This document shows positions 6,038 to 10,807 of a stretch of 10,807 nt of DNA, piece after piece. The position numbers and the translations under genes were made by a program. How positions within the stretch are numbered: position 1 is the first letter of the stretch; the number at the start of each line of letters is the position of its first letter. Origin of the DNA: Caldifarciminota bacterium (GTDB lineage: Bacteria; Hydrothermota; Tepidihabitantia; Tepidihabitantales; Tepidihabitantaceae); NCBI GenBank assembly GCA_016935295.1, contig JAFGRF010000241.1:1-10807 (forward strand), written 5' to 3'. The notes beneath the pieces are model-generated. The model did no database searches. It had not been told where the DNA came from and saw only the letters and a program-made list of their open reading frames with translations.

Positions 6038-6682
6038 ATGATAGAAGCGTCGTTCGAGTTCGTGAAGCGCGACGGTCGGCGGGAACCGTATGACGAAGCG
6101 AAGCTCGCCCGGTCATTAACGCTGGCGGGCTTGGCTCCGTACATGCTCACCGGGATCTTGGACGCCGTCGACCCGAGGCCGGGAATGAACACCAACTCAC
6201 TCAGAGAGCGGATCGAGTACGAGTTGGCGCTCCGGCAGCCGCGCGCTGCAAGACGGTACGCCACCACGCGCACTCTGACTGCCCGTGGCTCCCAACAGGC
6301 AGGCTACGGCTGGGTCTGCATCCACCCCGAGGATCTCACACGGCTGAATCTAAGGCCAGGCGATACGGTCTGGTTGGACCACGGCGGAACGACTGCACCG
6401 TTCAGCGTCCAGTATCTCGAGGACGTCGGGCGCGGACACGTCTGGCTCAACCCTCGGGAGATGACCGCGATGGAAGTGAACGATGGGAACAAACTCGCTG
6501 CCCCCAGCGCCGTCAATGGGGTCTACCCTCAACCCGAGGAGGTGCGGTTCGGTGGACGCGCAGGCGCAGACGGGACAGGCCTGAGGCCGGGCCGAACCGC
6601 GGTCAGCAGGTGCAGCCCGGAATCTCGCTCGGGCTATTCGGGCCGGTCACGAAGAAAACCCGTCGGCGCCGGCAGAGAGTAG
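6038..6682 (+). CDS. ATP-cone-like domain plus beta-barrel-like domain protein, paralog 2
   Basis: A 214-residue paralog of the protein at 3373-4128. By hand alignment the two agree at roughly three quarters of about 148 positions, with no gap. The cone is at residues 6-82 (FEFVKRDGRREPYDEAKLAR, NSLRERIEYELALR, ARRYATTRTL) and fits the consensus better than paralog 1 (RREPYDEAK). Residues 91-154 are the beta-barrel-like part (GWVCIHPEDLTRLNLRPGD, APFSVQYLEDVGRGHVWLN). After about residue 155 the tail (PSAVNGVYPQPEE...) is unrelated to that of paralog 1. Differences concentrate in third codon positions on this strand, supporting the reading frame. The ATG at 6038 matches the start of the homologous block but has no good Shine-Dalgarno. 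The 12-bp array lies about 440 bp upstream. Confidence 0.7.
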   Translation: MIEASFEFVKRDGRREPYDEAKLARSLTLAGLAPYMLTGILDAVDPRPGMNTNSLRERIEYELALRQPRAARRYATTRTLTARGSQQAGYGWVCIHPEDLTRLNLRPGDTVWLDHGGTTAPFSVQYLEDVGRGHVWLNPREMTAMEVNDGNKLAAPSAVNGVYPQPEEVRFGGRAGADGTGLRPGRTAVSRCSPESRSGYSGRSRRKPVGAGRE

Positions 6683-6792
6683 TGAAGAGCTGGCATCCCC
6701 GCCAGCCAGGCGTAGAACATCGACACGGCTTCTCTGCCGGCGTCGGGAACTCCACTACCTTGGGGATATTCGAAAAGAAAGGCGGGTTTGAG

Positions 6793-6849
6793 ATGACAGG
6801 AACCTGCGTACGGTGCGGCGGACGCCGCTCGATCACCATCAGTGATTGA
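6793..6849 (+). CDS. Possible 18-residue Cys-x2-Cys peptide
   Basis: An ATG at 6793 opens a short frame, MTGTCVRCGGRRSITISD, ending at TGA 6847-6849. It has one C-x2-C knuckle like half a zinc ribbon. AAAGG at 6778-6782 lies 10 nt upstream, a weak and distant ribosome site. The frame is open back to a GTG at 6610, but that part looks like noise. It may be a micro-peptide, a decayed remnant of a zinc-ribbon gene, or chance. Confidence 0.25.
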   Translation: MTGTCVRCGGRRSITISD

Positions 6850-6854
6850 CGCGT

Positions 6855-6892
6855 GACCGGGCGACGGCAGGCATCGGACGGCTGACCCGGTC
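6855..6892. terminator. Inverted repeat between converging genes
   Basis: GACCGGG (6855-6861) pairs with CCCGGTC (6886-6892) around a 24-nt loop, directly after the last base of the minus-strand ArsR-C-like gene (6893). There is no T tract and the loop is long, so it is at best a weak or Rho-assisted terminator. Confidence 0.3.
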
Positions 6893-7282
6893 CTAGACCG
6901 TCAACTTCACACCCAGCTTGCGCAGGCCGCGTCGGCCTGAAGGCGTGATGTGGAACTCGCGGCCCGACCGCTCAAGCCAGCCCTGTTCGACCAGCGCCGC
7001 GGCCAGCAACGATCCCAGGTGCGAACCGATGTGGGCGTAGAACATGCCGGCGTGACGCTCCACGCAGGCGTTGACCTGCTTGCGCCCGGCCGCATCCAGC
7101 TCGTCAGCCGGAACGCCCAGCGCAACCAGCTCCCGACGCCCCTTCGGCGTCACCTTGAGCTCACCGCAGTCAGAACTGATCCACGCCTTGCGGACCAAGG
7201 CATCATACAGACTCTCCCCGAGCGCGCCACCGATATGGTCATAGCAGACTGCTGCCAGCTTCCGAGGACCAACTTTGCTCAT
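6893..7282 (-). CDS. Duplicated ArsR-C-terminal-like domain protein without a helix-turn-helix
   Basis: A 129-residue protein built of two similar repeats. Repeat 1 (residues 10-57) has CYDHIGGALGESLYDALV...VTPKGRRELVALGV. Repeat 2 (73-125) has CVERHAG, HIGSHLGSLLAAALVEQGWL and ITPSGRRGLRKLGV. This pattern, C-x-D-H-x2-G-x-LG, then a T-x2-G turn and a closing LGV, matches the C-terminal half of some ArsR-family regulators, where it follows the DNA-binding domain. Here that domain is missing, so DNA binding is not expected. The ATG (7282-7280) overlaps the TGA of thiN as ATGA, and AAAGGA lies 8 nt upstream. It may sense a ligand or partner for the thiN/AIRS-like operon; this is inference. It lies in a tight operon with an intact frame, so it is unlikely to be a recent truncation. 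Confidence 0.6.
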   Translation of the reverse strand: MSKVGPRKLAAVCYDHIGGALGESLYDALVRKAWISSDCGELKVTPKGRRELVALGVPADELDAAGRKQVNACVERHAGMFYAHIGSHLGSLLAAALVEQGWLERSGREFHITPSGRRGLRKLGVKLTV

Positions 7283-7839
7283 AGTGCCAGTCCTTTCGCG
7301 ATTTCGATTGCCCTGTTTGCGACTCCGGCCGGGTCAGAACCCACAAGGAAGAAGAGCGGTTCCTTGCCCCAGCCCCTTGATTCGTAAAAGACCGGCGGCA
7401 CCTTGCCGCAGGCCGCTAAAAGATGCTCCACTTTCCACGGAATCGAGCTCTTGTCCCTGCCAATCAGCTCCTTGGGCTCTGCCGACCGATCGATGCTGCC
7501 GAACGCCAGGCCCTTGGCCTTGCAGTAGCCCCGCACGCACTTGGATATCCGCTCGTTCCACCGGAAGTTGAGCCCGGCTCGAATCGACGGGTCGTGACGA
7601 CGCGCCTCAGTCACGAGCCGTGCCATGTGGTCTGAAGCCCCCGCACGAATCGGCCCGGACGCCTTCGGCATGCCGGAGACGACGGTGATGCGGCCGTCGA
7701 TGCCGAGAACCTGGTCGGGACGCTCAGCACCCTCCGGCACGTAGACTAGATTTACGCGGACCTCGGGCACGAGCTTGACGAACTCCCGACACTCCTCGAG
7801 CAGAGCCACCGCAGCCGCGAGTTTGTTCACCTCGCTCAT
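7279..7839 (-). CDS. thiN: Thiamine-phosphate synthase, stand-alone ThiN domain
   Basis: A 186-residue protein matching the ThiN domain, which joins HMP-pyrophosphate and the thiazole phosphate to give thiamine phosphate in place of ThiE. Visible elements: LVPEVRVNLVYVPEG (23-37), GIDGRITVV (47-55), the SDH segment at 69-71, DPSIRAGLNFRWNERI (83-98), IDRSAEPKE (116-124) and FYESRGWGKEPLFFLVGSDP (151-170). R50 and H71 are candidates for the conserved Arg/His pair I recall as essential in archaeal ThiN. ThiN is usually the C-terminal half of a ThiD-ThiN fusion or is fused to a helix-turn-helix; here it stands alone, more like an enzyme than a regulator. The ATG at 7839 has only a weak ribosome site. 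The frame stays open further upstream, but there it runs antisense-like through the AIRS gene. Confidence 0.8.
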   Translation of the reverse strand: MSEVNKLAAAVALLEECREFVKLVPEVRVNLVYVPEGAERPDQVLGIDGRITVVSGMPKASGPIRAGASDHMARLVTEARRHDPSIRAGLNFRWNERISKCVRGYCKAKGLAFGSIDRSAEPKELIGRDKSSIPWKVEHLLAACGKVPPVFYESRGWGKEPLFFLVGSDPAGVANRAIEIAKGLAL

Positions 7840-7913
7840 CCTGGGCCGCGCAGGCCGGTGTAGGGCGGTGCGGAACCTCCTGCCGCGGTCTTTGACGGCC
7901 GGTGCGTCCGTCT

Positions 7914-8963
7914 TCACTTCCCTTTGAGTGACTCGAAGTACGCTGCCCAGAACGGGTCCACCACCGGGTGTGCGAGCTTCTTCTCTCTTCCGCCTTCGAC
8001 CAGCACCATGCCCCGGCGGGTCACCTCGCCGATGGCAGAGCACCGGATGTTCCGGCGCCGCAGCGCGGTGAGCACCGCCTCGGCCCTCTTCGGCCGGCAG
8101 GTCAGGATGAGCGTTCCCTCGCTGATGGACTTGTACGGGTCGATTCCGTAAAGGTCGCAGATTTCCCTCACGCAGGCCATCATTGGTATCGCCTCTTTTG
8201 TGACCCGCATCCCGAACCCGCCCGCCTGGGCCATTTCGTACAGACCGCCCCAGAGCCCACACTCGGTTGCGTCGTGCATCGCGGTCACGCCCTTGTCGCG
8301 CACGCCGACGCTGACCGCGGCCAGCGCGTCCTCGACCACCGTCATCTTCCAGAAGAGCTTCTCGGCCCTGCGCGCGAATTCGGCCCCGTACTTCTTCTCC
8401 AGCCGGTCCGGGAACATGGCGGCAAAGATGCCGGATGCCTCAATCGCCGGGCCCTTGGTGACGATGATGCTGTCGCCCGGCCGCACGAACCCCGGTGCGA
8501 CATAGTCGGATAGCCCGCCCTCGGCTATCACCGTAGCCCCTCCGACCATCGGATAGCCGCAGTTGCCGTATCGCGCGGTATGGCCGGTGACAACGGCTAC
8601 ACCGTACCGCCGGCACTCGCTGTGAATCGTCTTCCAGACGACTTCCAACTGGTCCTCGGTGATCTTCATCGGCAGATTGAAATCGATGGCAAGGTAGCGC
8701 GGCGGCAGCCCACTCGTGACGACGTCCGAAAGCAGGATGTGGATGGCGAACCAGGCGGCCCGCTTCCAGCCGTACTCCGGTACGATAAAGACCGGGTCGG
8801 TGGTCAGGGCCAGCGCGCGATTGCCGACGCGAATGATGCCGGTATCCACGCCGTGCATCGGGCCGACGAGTACGTTGCGGTTCTTGGCGCCGAGCCGAGG
8901 GTAGATCAGCTCTTCAAAAACCTGCTGGGAGATCTTGCCGATCTCGGGAAGCTTCTCTCTCAC
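7914..8963 (-). CDS. AIR-synthase/HypE-superfamily protein (ATP-dependent, substrate unknown)
   Basis: A 349-residue protein of the PurM/HypE/ThiL/SelD fold. Motifs in order: MHGVDTGI (36-43), TTDP (54-57), SDVVTSG (79-85), VTGHTARY (125-132), RPGDSIIVTKGPAIEASGI (161-179), HDATECGLWGGLYEMA (230-245) and SEGTLIL (281-287). The last two are the HypE-like helix and Ser-Glu-Gly signatures. The C-terminal Cys that HypE carbamoylates is absent (the protein ends FESLKGK), so it is not a true hydrogenase-maturation HypE. Lying directly before thiN, it could act as a ThiL-type thiamine-phosphate kinase or in a related step, but this is inference. It starts at GTG 8963. A TAG stop lies two codons upstream in frame, and a good promoter places transcription start on the GTG itself. 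Confidence 0.8.
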   Translation of the reverse strand: MREKLPEIGKISQQVFEELIYPRLGAKNRNVLVGPMHGVDTGIIRVGNRALALTTDPVFIVPEYGWKRAAWFAIHILLSDVVTSGLPPRYLAIDFNLPMKITEDQLEVVWKTIHSECRRYGVAVVTGHTARYGNCGYPMVGGATVIAEGGLSDYVAPGFVRPGDSIIVTKGPAIEASGIFAAMFPDRLEKKYGAEFARRAEKLFWKMTVVEDALAAVSVGVRDKGVTAMHDATECGLWGGLYEMAQAGGFGMRVTKEAIPMMACVREICDLYGIDPYKSISEGTLILTCRPKRAEAVLTALRRRNIRCSAIGEVTRRGMVLVEGGREKKLAHPVVDPFWAAYFESLKGK

Positions 8964-8969
8964 CGGCTA

Positions 8970-8998
8970 ATTCTACGCCTGAAAACGTCTTTGGTCAA
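8970..8998 (-). promoter_or_regulatory. Sigma-70-type promoter of the AIRS-like/thiN operon, probably leaderless
   Basis: Read on the minus strand, -35 TTGACC (8998-8993), a 17-bp spacer and -10 TAGAAT (8975-8970). Six nt then separate the -10 from the GTG start of the AIRS-like gene at 8963. Transcription starting at the usual distance would begin on or next to the GTG, and no Shine-Dalgarno is present. Confidence 0.7.
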
Positions 8999-9121
8999 AC
9001 CCGGCCAGCCGACCTCGGACAGCCCACAGCTCACAAACCAGAGACCAGAATTCGGAGTTTCGGTCCAGACTCCAGCCGGCACCTCTGCGTTCCGGCATCT
9101 GGCTTCTGACTTCGGTCGGCC

Positions 9122-9149
9122 TCCACAATCGGTGCCTTTGTGGTATGAT
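9122..9149 (+). promoter_or_regulatory. Extended -10 promoter of the methyltransferase gene, probably leaderless
   Basis: TGGTATGAT at 9141-9149 is an extended -10 (TG-n-TATGAT). A weak -35, TCCACA (9122-9127), lies 16 bp upstream. The -10 ends exactly 6 nt before the GTG at 9156, the same geometry as the divergent promoter at 8970-8998. Confidence 0.55.
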
Positions 9150-9155
9150 GTCCGC

Positions 9156-9929
9156 GTGCTTCGGAGTCTGGCCTCAGCGGCCCCTGTCAGACAGTGCATC
9201 CGCGCCAACCGCCGCGTCTGCGCGGCCATCGAGCGTCGCCTGCCCCAGCGCCAGCTCGACATCTCCCTTCTCTACGAACGCACGGTGGGCAAGAAGATGC
9301 GGGACCTGCCGGCCGGCTCCATCATTGTGGATGCTGGCGGCGGACGGCTCTGCCCCTATGCCGAATACAAGCCGGCTGGTTTGCGCATCATCGCGGTTGA
9401 CTCAACCGACGAAGACCTGCGCCGCAACATCGAGGCCGACGAGTGGCGCGTGGCCGACATCACGTCACATCTCCCCTTCGCGAGCGGAGAAGTCGCCATC
9501 GTCACCTCCAAGCACGTGCTGGAGCACCTGCCCGACACCGGTCGGTTCACGGCAGAAGCCCGCCGCGTGCTCAAACCCGACGGCTGGTTCATCAACCTCT
9601 TCCCCGGCCGCAACTCGGCATTCGCGGTCCTGAGCCGCCTCCTGCCTGACCGGCTCAAACAGCGACTCGTCCACAACCTGCATCCGGAGACAGCCGGCAC
9701 TCACCGCTTTCACACCTGGTACGACCGCTGCTACTCATCGGCATTCCGCCGGCTGCTCGAGGACCACGGCTTTGTGGTCGAGCAGGAAGTCGTGAGCTAC
9801 TACCAGTCACACTACTTCGGCTTCTTCGTGCCCCTCTACCTGCTGAGTGTCCTCTGGGAGTTCATCCTGATGGCGTTCCGCGCCCGCGACTCTGCCGCCA
9901 CTATCCTCATCGTCGCCCGCCGCCGATAG
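9156..9929 (+). CDS. Class I SAM-dependent methyltransferase
   Basis: A 257-residue protein with a Methyltransf_11-type core. Motif I is SIIVDAGGGRL (55-65), the AdoMet-binding loop with GGG in place of the usual GCG. VDSTDED (81-87) holds the acidic residue that should bind the ribose. VADITSHLPFASGEVAIVTSKHVLEHL (99-125) covers motifs II-III, and RVLKPDGWFINLFPG (137-151) is the post-core strand. The C-terminal part has a hydrophobic stretch at 222-241 (GFFVPLYLLSVLWEFILMAF), perhaps a membrane-associating segment, as seen in methyltransferases of lipid or cell-surface glycan pathways. The substrate cannot be told. The frame is open far upstream but only antisense to the AIRS gene. GTG 9156 was chosen from the promoter position; GTG 9132 is an alternative that would require a different promoter. 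No Shine-Dalgarno is present. Confidence 0.82.
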   Translation: MLRSLASAAPVRQCIRANRRVCAAIERRLPQRQLDISLLYERTVGKKMRDLPAGSIIVDAGGGRLCPYAEYKPAGLRIIAVDSTDEDLRRNIEADEWRVADITSHLPFASGEVAIVTSKHVLEHLPDTGRFTAEARRVLKPDGWFINLFPGRNSAFAVLSRLLPDRLKQRLVHNLHPETAGTHRFHTWYDRCYSSAFRRLLEDHGFVVEQEVVSYYQSHYFGFFVPLYLLSVLWEFILMAFRARDSAATILIVARRR

Positions 9930-9949
9930 AAGAAAGTCAGGCAGCATAC

Positions 9950-9975
9950 GGGCAGTCACATCCTCGCGACTGCCC
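9950..9975. terminator. Bidirectional hairpin between converging genes
   Basis: GGGCAGTC (9950-9957) pairs with GACTGCCC (9968-9975) around a 10-nt loop. It sits between the methyltransferase stop (9929) and the stop of the converging redoxin/YHS gene (9983). It is placed as a shared terminator but lacks a clear T tract on either strand. Confidence 0.5.
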
Positions 9976-9982
9976 ACGTGAG

Positions 9983-10633
9983 CTATTGCGCCAGGTACTT
10001 CTGCGGGTCCCGGACGAAGTTGTCTTTGCAGGCCGTGCTGCAGAAGTAGTAGATCTTACCCTGGTAGACGGAGCTGCCGGCCGCGCCCTGTTTGGTCACG
10101 GTCATCCCGCATACCGGGTCAACCAGCTTCTCTTGGGTCTGTGCCAATGCCATCACTCCTTCGGCTAGGCTCTCTTCGGTGACTTTGGTCTCGGTCCTGA
10201 TGACCTTGCCCGCCGCGTTCACGAACGCGACAGACGGAATCGTATCAACACTCAGCCAGGCCATCGCCTTCCGGTCCGGGTCGGACAGCACGGGGTAGCC
10301 GAGCTTCCAGCCACGGGCAGCAGTCTTGGCCGCTTTCATGCCGGCATTGATGACGCCGACGTATTTCGCCGTCTGGTTGGGCGAGTCAAACGCCTCTTGG
10401 ACGGTCGTCGCGGCCGCCTTCGATGCATTGTCGGTGCCGACCACGAGCAGCACCAGCGGATGCTTGCCGACCAGCCTGCCGACGTCGAACGTATCGCCGT
10501 TCACCGCCACGAGCTTCAGGCTCGCCGTCTGGCTGGAGCCGCAGCCCGACGAGCTCGGGCAGCCGCCGCACTGGGCAAGTGCGGGCCCTGCGGCCATTGT
10601 CAGTGCTATACCAATCGCGAGAATCAGTTTCAT
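9983..10633 (-). CDS. Exported redoxin-like protein with C-terminal YHS metal-binding domain
   Basis: A 216-residue protein. Residues 1-20 are a signal peptide ending ALA. A Cys cluster follows (QCGGCPSSSGCGSS; C22, C25, C31). Residues 38-165 resemble a thioredoxin-fold AhpC/TlpA-type domain (LKLVAVNGDTFDVGRLVGK; VLLVVGT; YPVLSDPDRKAMAWLSVDTIPSVAFVNAAGKVI). The cis-proline in TIPS is kept, but the active-site C-x2-C expected after LLVVGT is absent (GTDNASKAAA). Residues 169-214 are a YHS domain: VDPVCGM with C175, then YYFCSTACKDNF with C198 and C202, then DPQKYL. YHS domains bind metals such as copper and occur in heavy-metal ATPases. It probably acts outside the cytoplasmic membrane in metal handling rather than as a dithiol oxidoreductase. 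AAGAG lies 4 nt before the ATG. It starts 10 nt after the preceding gene, so they form an operon. Confidence 0.8.
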   Translation of the reverse strand: MKLILAIGIALTMAAGPALAQCGGCPSSSGCGSSQTASLKLVAVNGDTFDVGRLVGKHPLVLLVVGTDNASKAAATTVQEAFDSPNQTAKYVGVINAGMKAAKTAARGWKLGYPVLSDPDRKAMAWLSVDTIPSVAFVNAAGKVIRTETKVTEESLAEGVMALAQTQEKLVDPVCGMTVTKQGAAGSSVYQGKIYYFCSTACKDNFVRDPQKYLAQ

Positions 10634-10643
10634 ACACTCTTTT

Positions 10644-10807
10644 CTACTTCAGTTCGAGCCCGTATCCTACCACAGAAGGCTGGCCGGACTCAAGGACGAC
10701 TTTCCCCATCGCGCGCACGTTTTTTCCGACGGCCTGTGGTATGAAGACGTTGGTCGGGTGCATGTTGACGTAGACCTGGCCGGTCGAATCCTGCGCCCAT
10801 AGCCAGC
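10644..10807 (-). CDS. C-terminus of an unidentified protein, operon partner of the redoxin/YHS gene
   Basis: The frame is open from the right edge to TAG at 10646-10644, giving 53 residues that start WLWAQDSTGQVYVNMHP and end SVVGYGLELK. The alternating hydrophobic pattern (VYVNMHPTNVFIPQAVGKNVRAMGKVVLES) suggests a small beta-rich domain, possibly extracytoplasmic like its neighbour. I cannot name the family. Only 10 nt separate its stop from the ATG of the redoxin/YHS gene, so the two are very likely co-transcribed, and a role in the same metal or redox process is a fair guess. Confidence 0.7.
   Translation of the reverse strand, partial: WLWAQDSTGQVYVNMHPTNVFIPQAVGKNVRAMGKVVLESGQPSVVGYGLELK

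Noticed and set aside
5500..6273. 257-residue minus-strand frame
   Set aside because: Same mirror effect as above; the part outside the paralog shows no domain and no ribosome site, and it enters the 12-bp array.
7840..8262. Upstream extension of the ThiN frame to 327 residues
   Set aside because: It overlaps the AIRS-like gene in another frame and has no conserved content before MSEVNKLAAA.
8580..9155. Upstream extension of the methyltransferase frame to 449 residues
   Set aside because: The extra part is antisense to the AIRS-like gene and shows no domain; the promoter and methyltransferase core place the start near 9156.

Overview
The window is about 10.8 kb of GC-rich bacterial DNA. I see no rRNA, tRNA, IS element or CRISPR. 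One secreted protein ends in a FlgD-type Ig/sorting-like domain (4130-4756). That tail is common in secreted proteins of uncultivated bacteria of the FCB/WOR-3 type. Together with a stand-alone ThiN and large non-coding gaps, it suggests an uncultivated lineage of that kind. This placement is an inference of low confidence.

Layout. Positions 1-861 (minus) hold the N-terminal part of a membrane sensor with a PAS domain, probably a histidine kinase. 862-1534 is gene-free and carries three TGTAACAT copies. 1535-1986 (plus) is a small coupled pair, an unknown 73-residue ORF overlapping a KTSC-domain protein. 2238-2690 is an Hsp20 small heat-shock protein followed by a strong hairpin terminator. 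3373-4128 and 6038-6682 (plus) are two paralogous proteins joining an ATP-cone-like domain to a small beta-barrel-like domain. The first is followed at once by a cupredoxin (4130-4756). The 1.28 kb between cupredoxin and second paralog has no convincing gene. It contains a cluster of hairpins (4816-4960), an AT-rich patch (5197-5229) and a degenerate tandem array with a strict 12-bp period (5275-5598) that includes a 16-bp hairpin stem.

The right part is more conventional. A minus-strand operon runs AIR-synthase/HypE-like ATPase (8963-7914), ThiN thiamine-phosphate synthase (7839-7279), then a protein with two copies of an ArsR-C-terminal-like repeat (7282-6893), the last two overlapping by ATGA. 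Divergent from it is a SAM-dependent methyltransferase (9156-9929). Both genes at this divergent junction have a promoter -10 box exactly 6 nt before a GTG start and no Shine-Dalgarno, so both mRNAs look leaderless. At the right edge, a minus-strand pair encodes the C-terminus of an unidentified protein (10807-10644) and an exported redoxin-like/YHS protein (10633-9983).

The most unusual content is the 12-bp array together with the ATP-cone/beta-barrel paralogs that flank it. A role of the proteins in binding or expressing the array is speculation. The array itself, its folding potential and the duplication are visible in the sequence.
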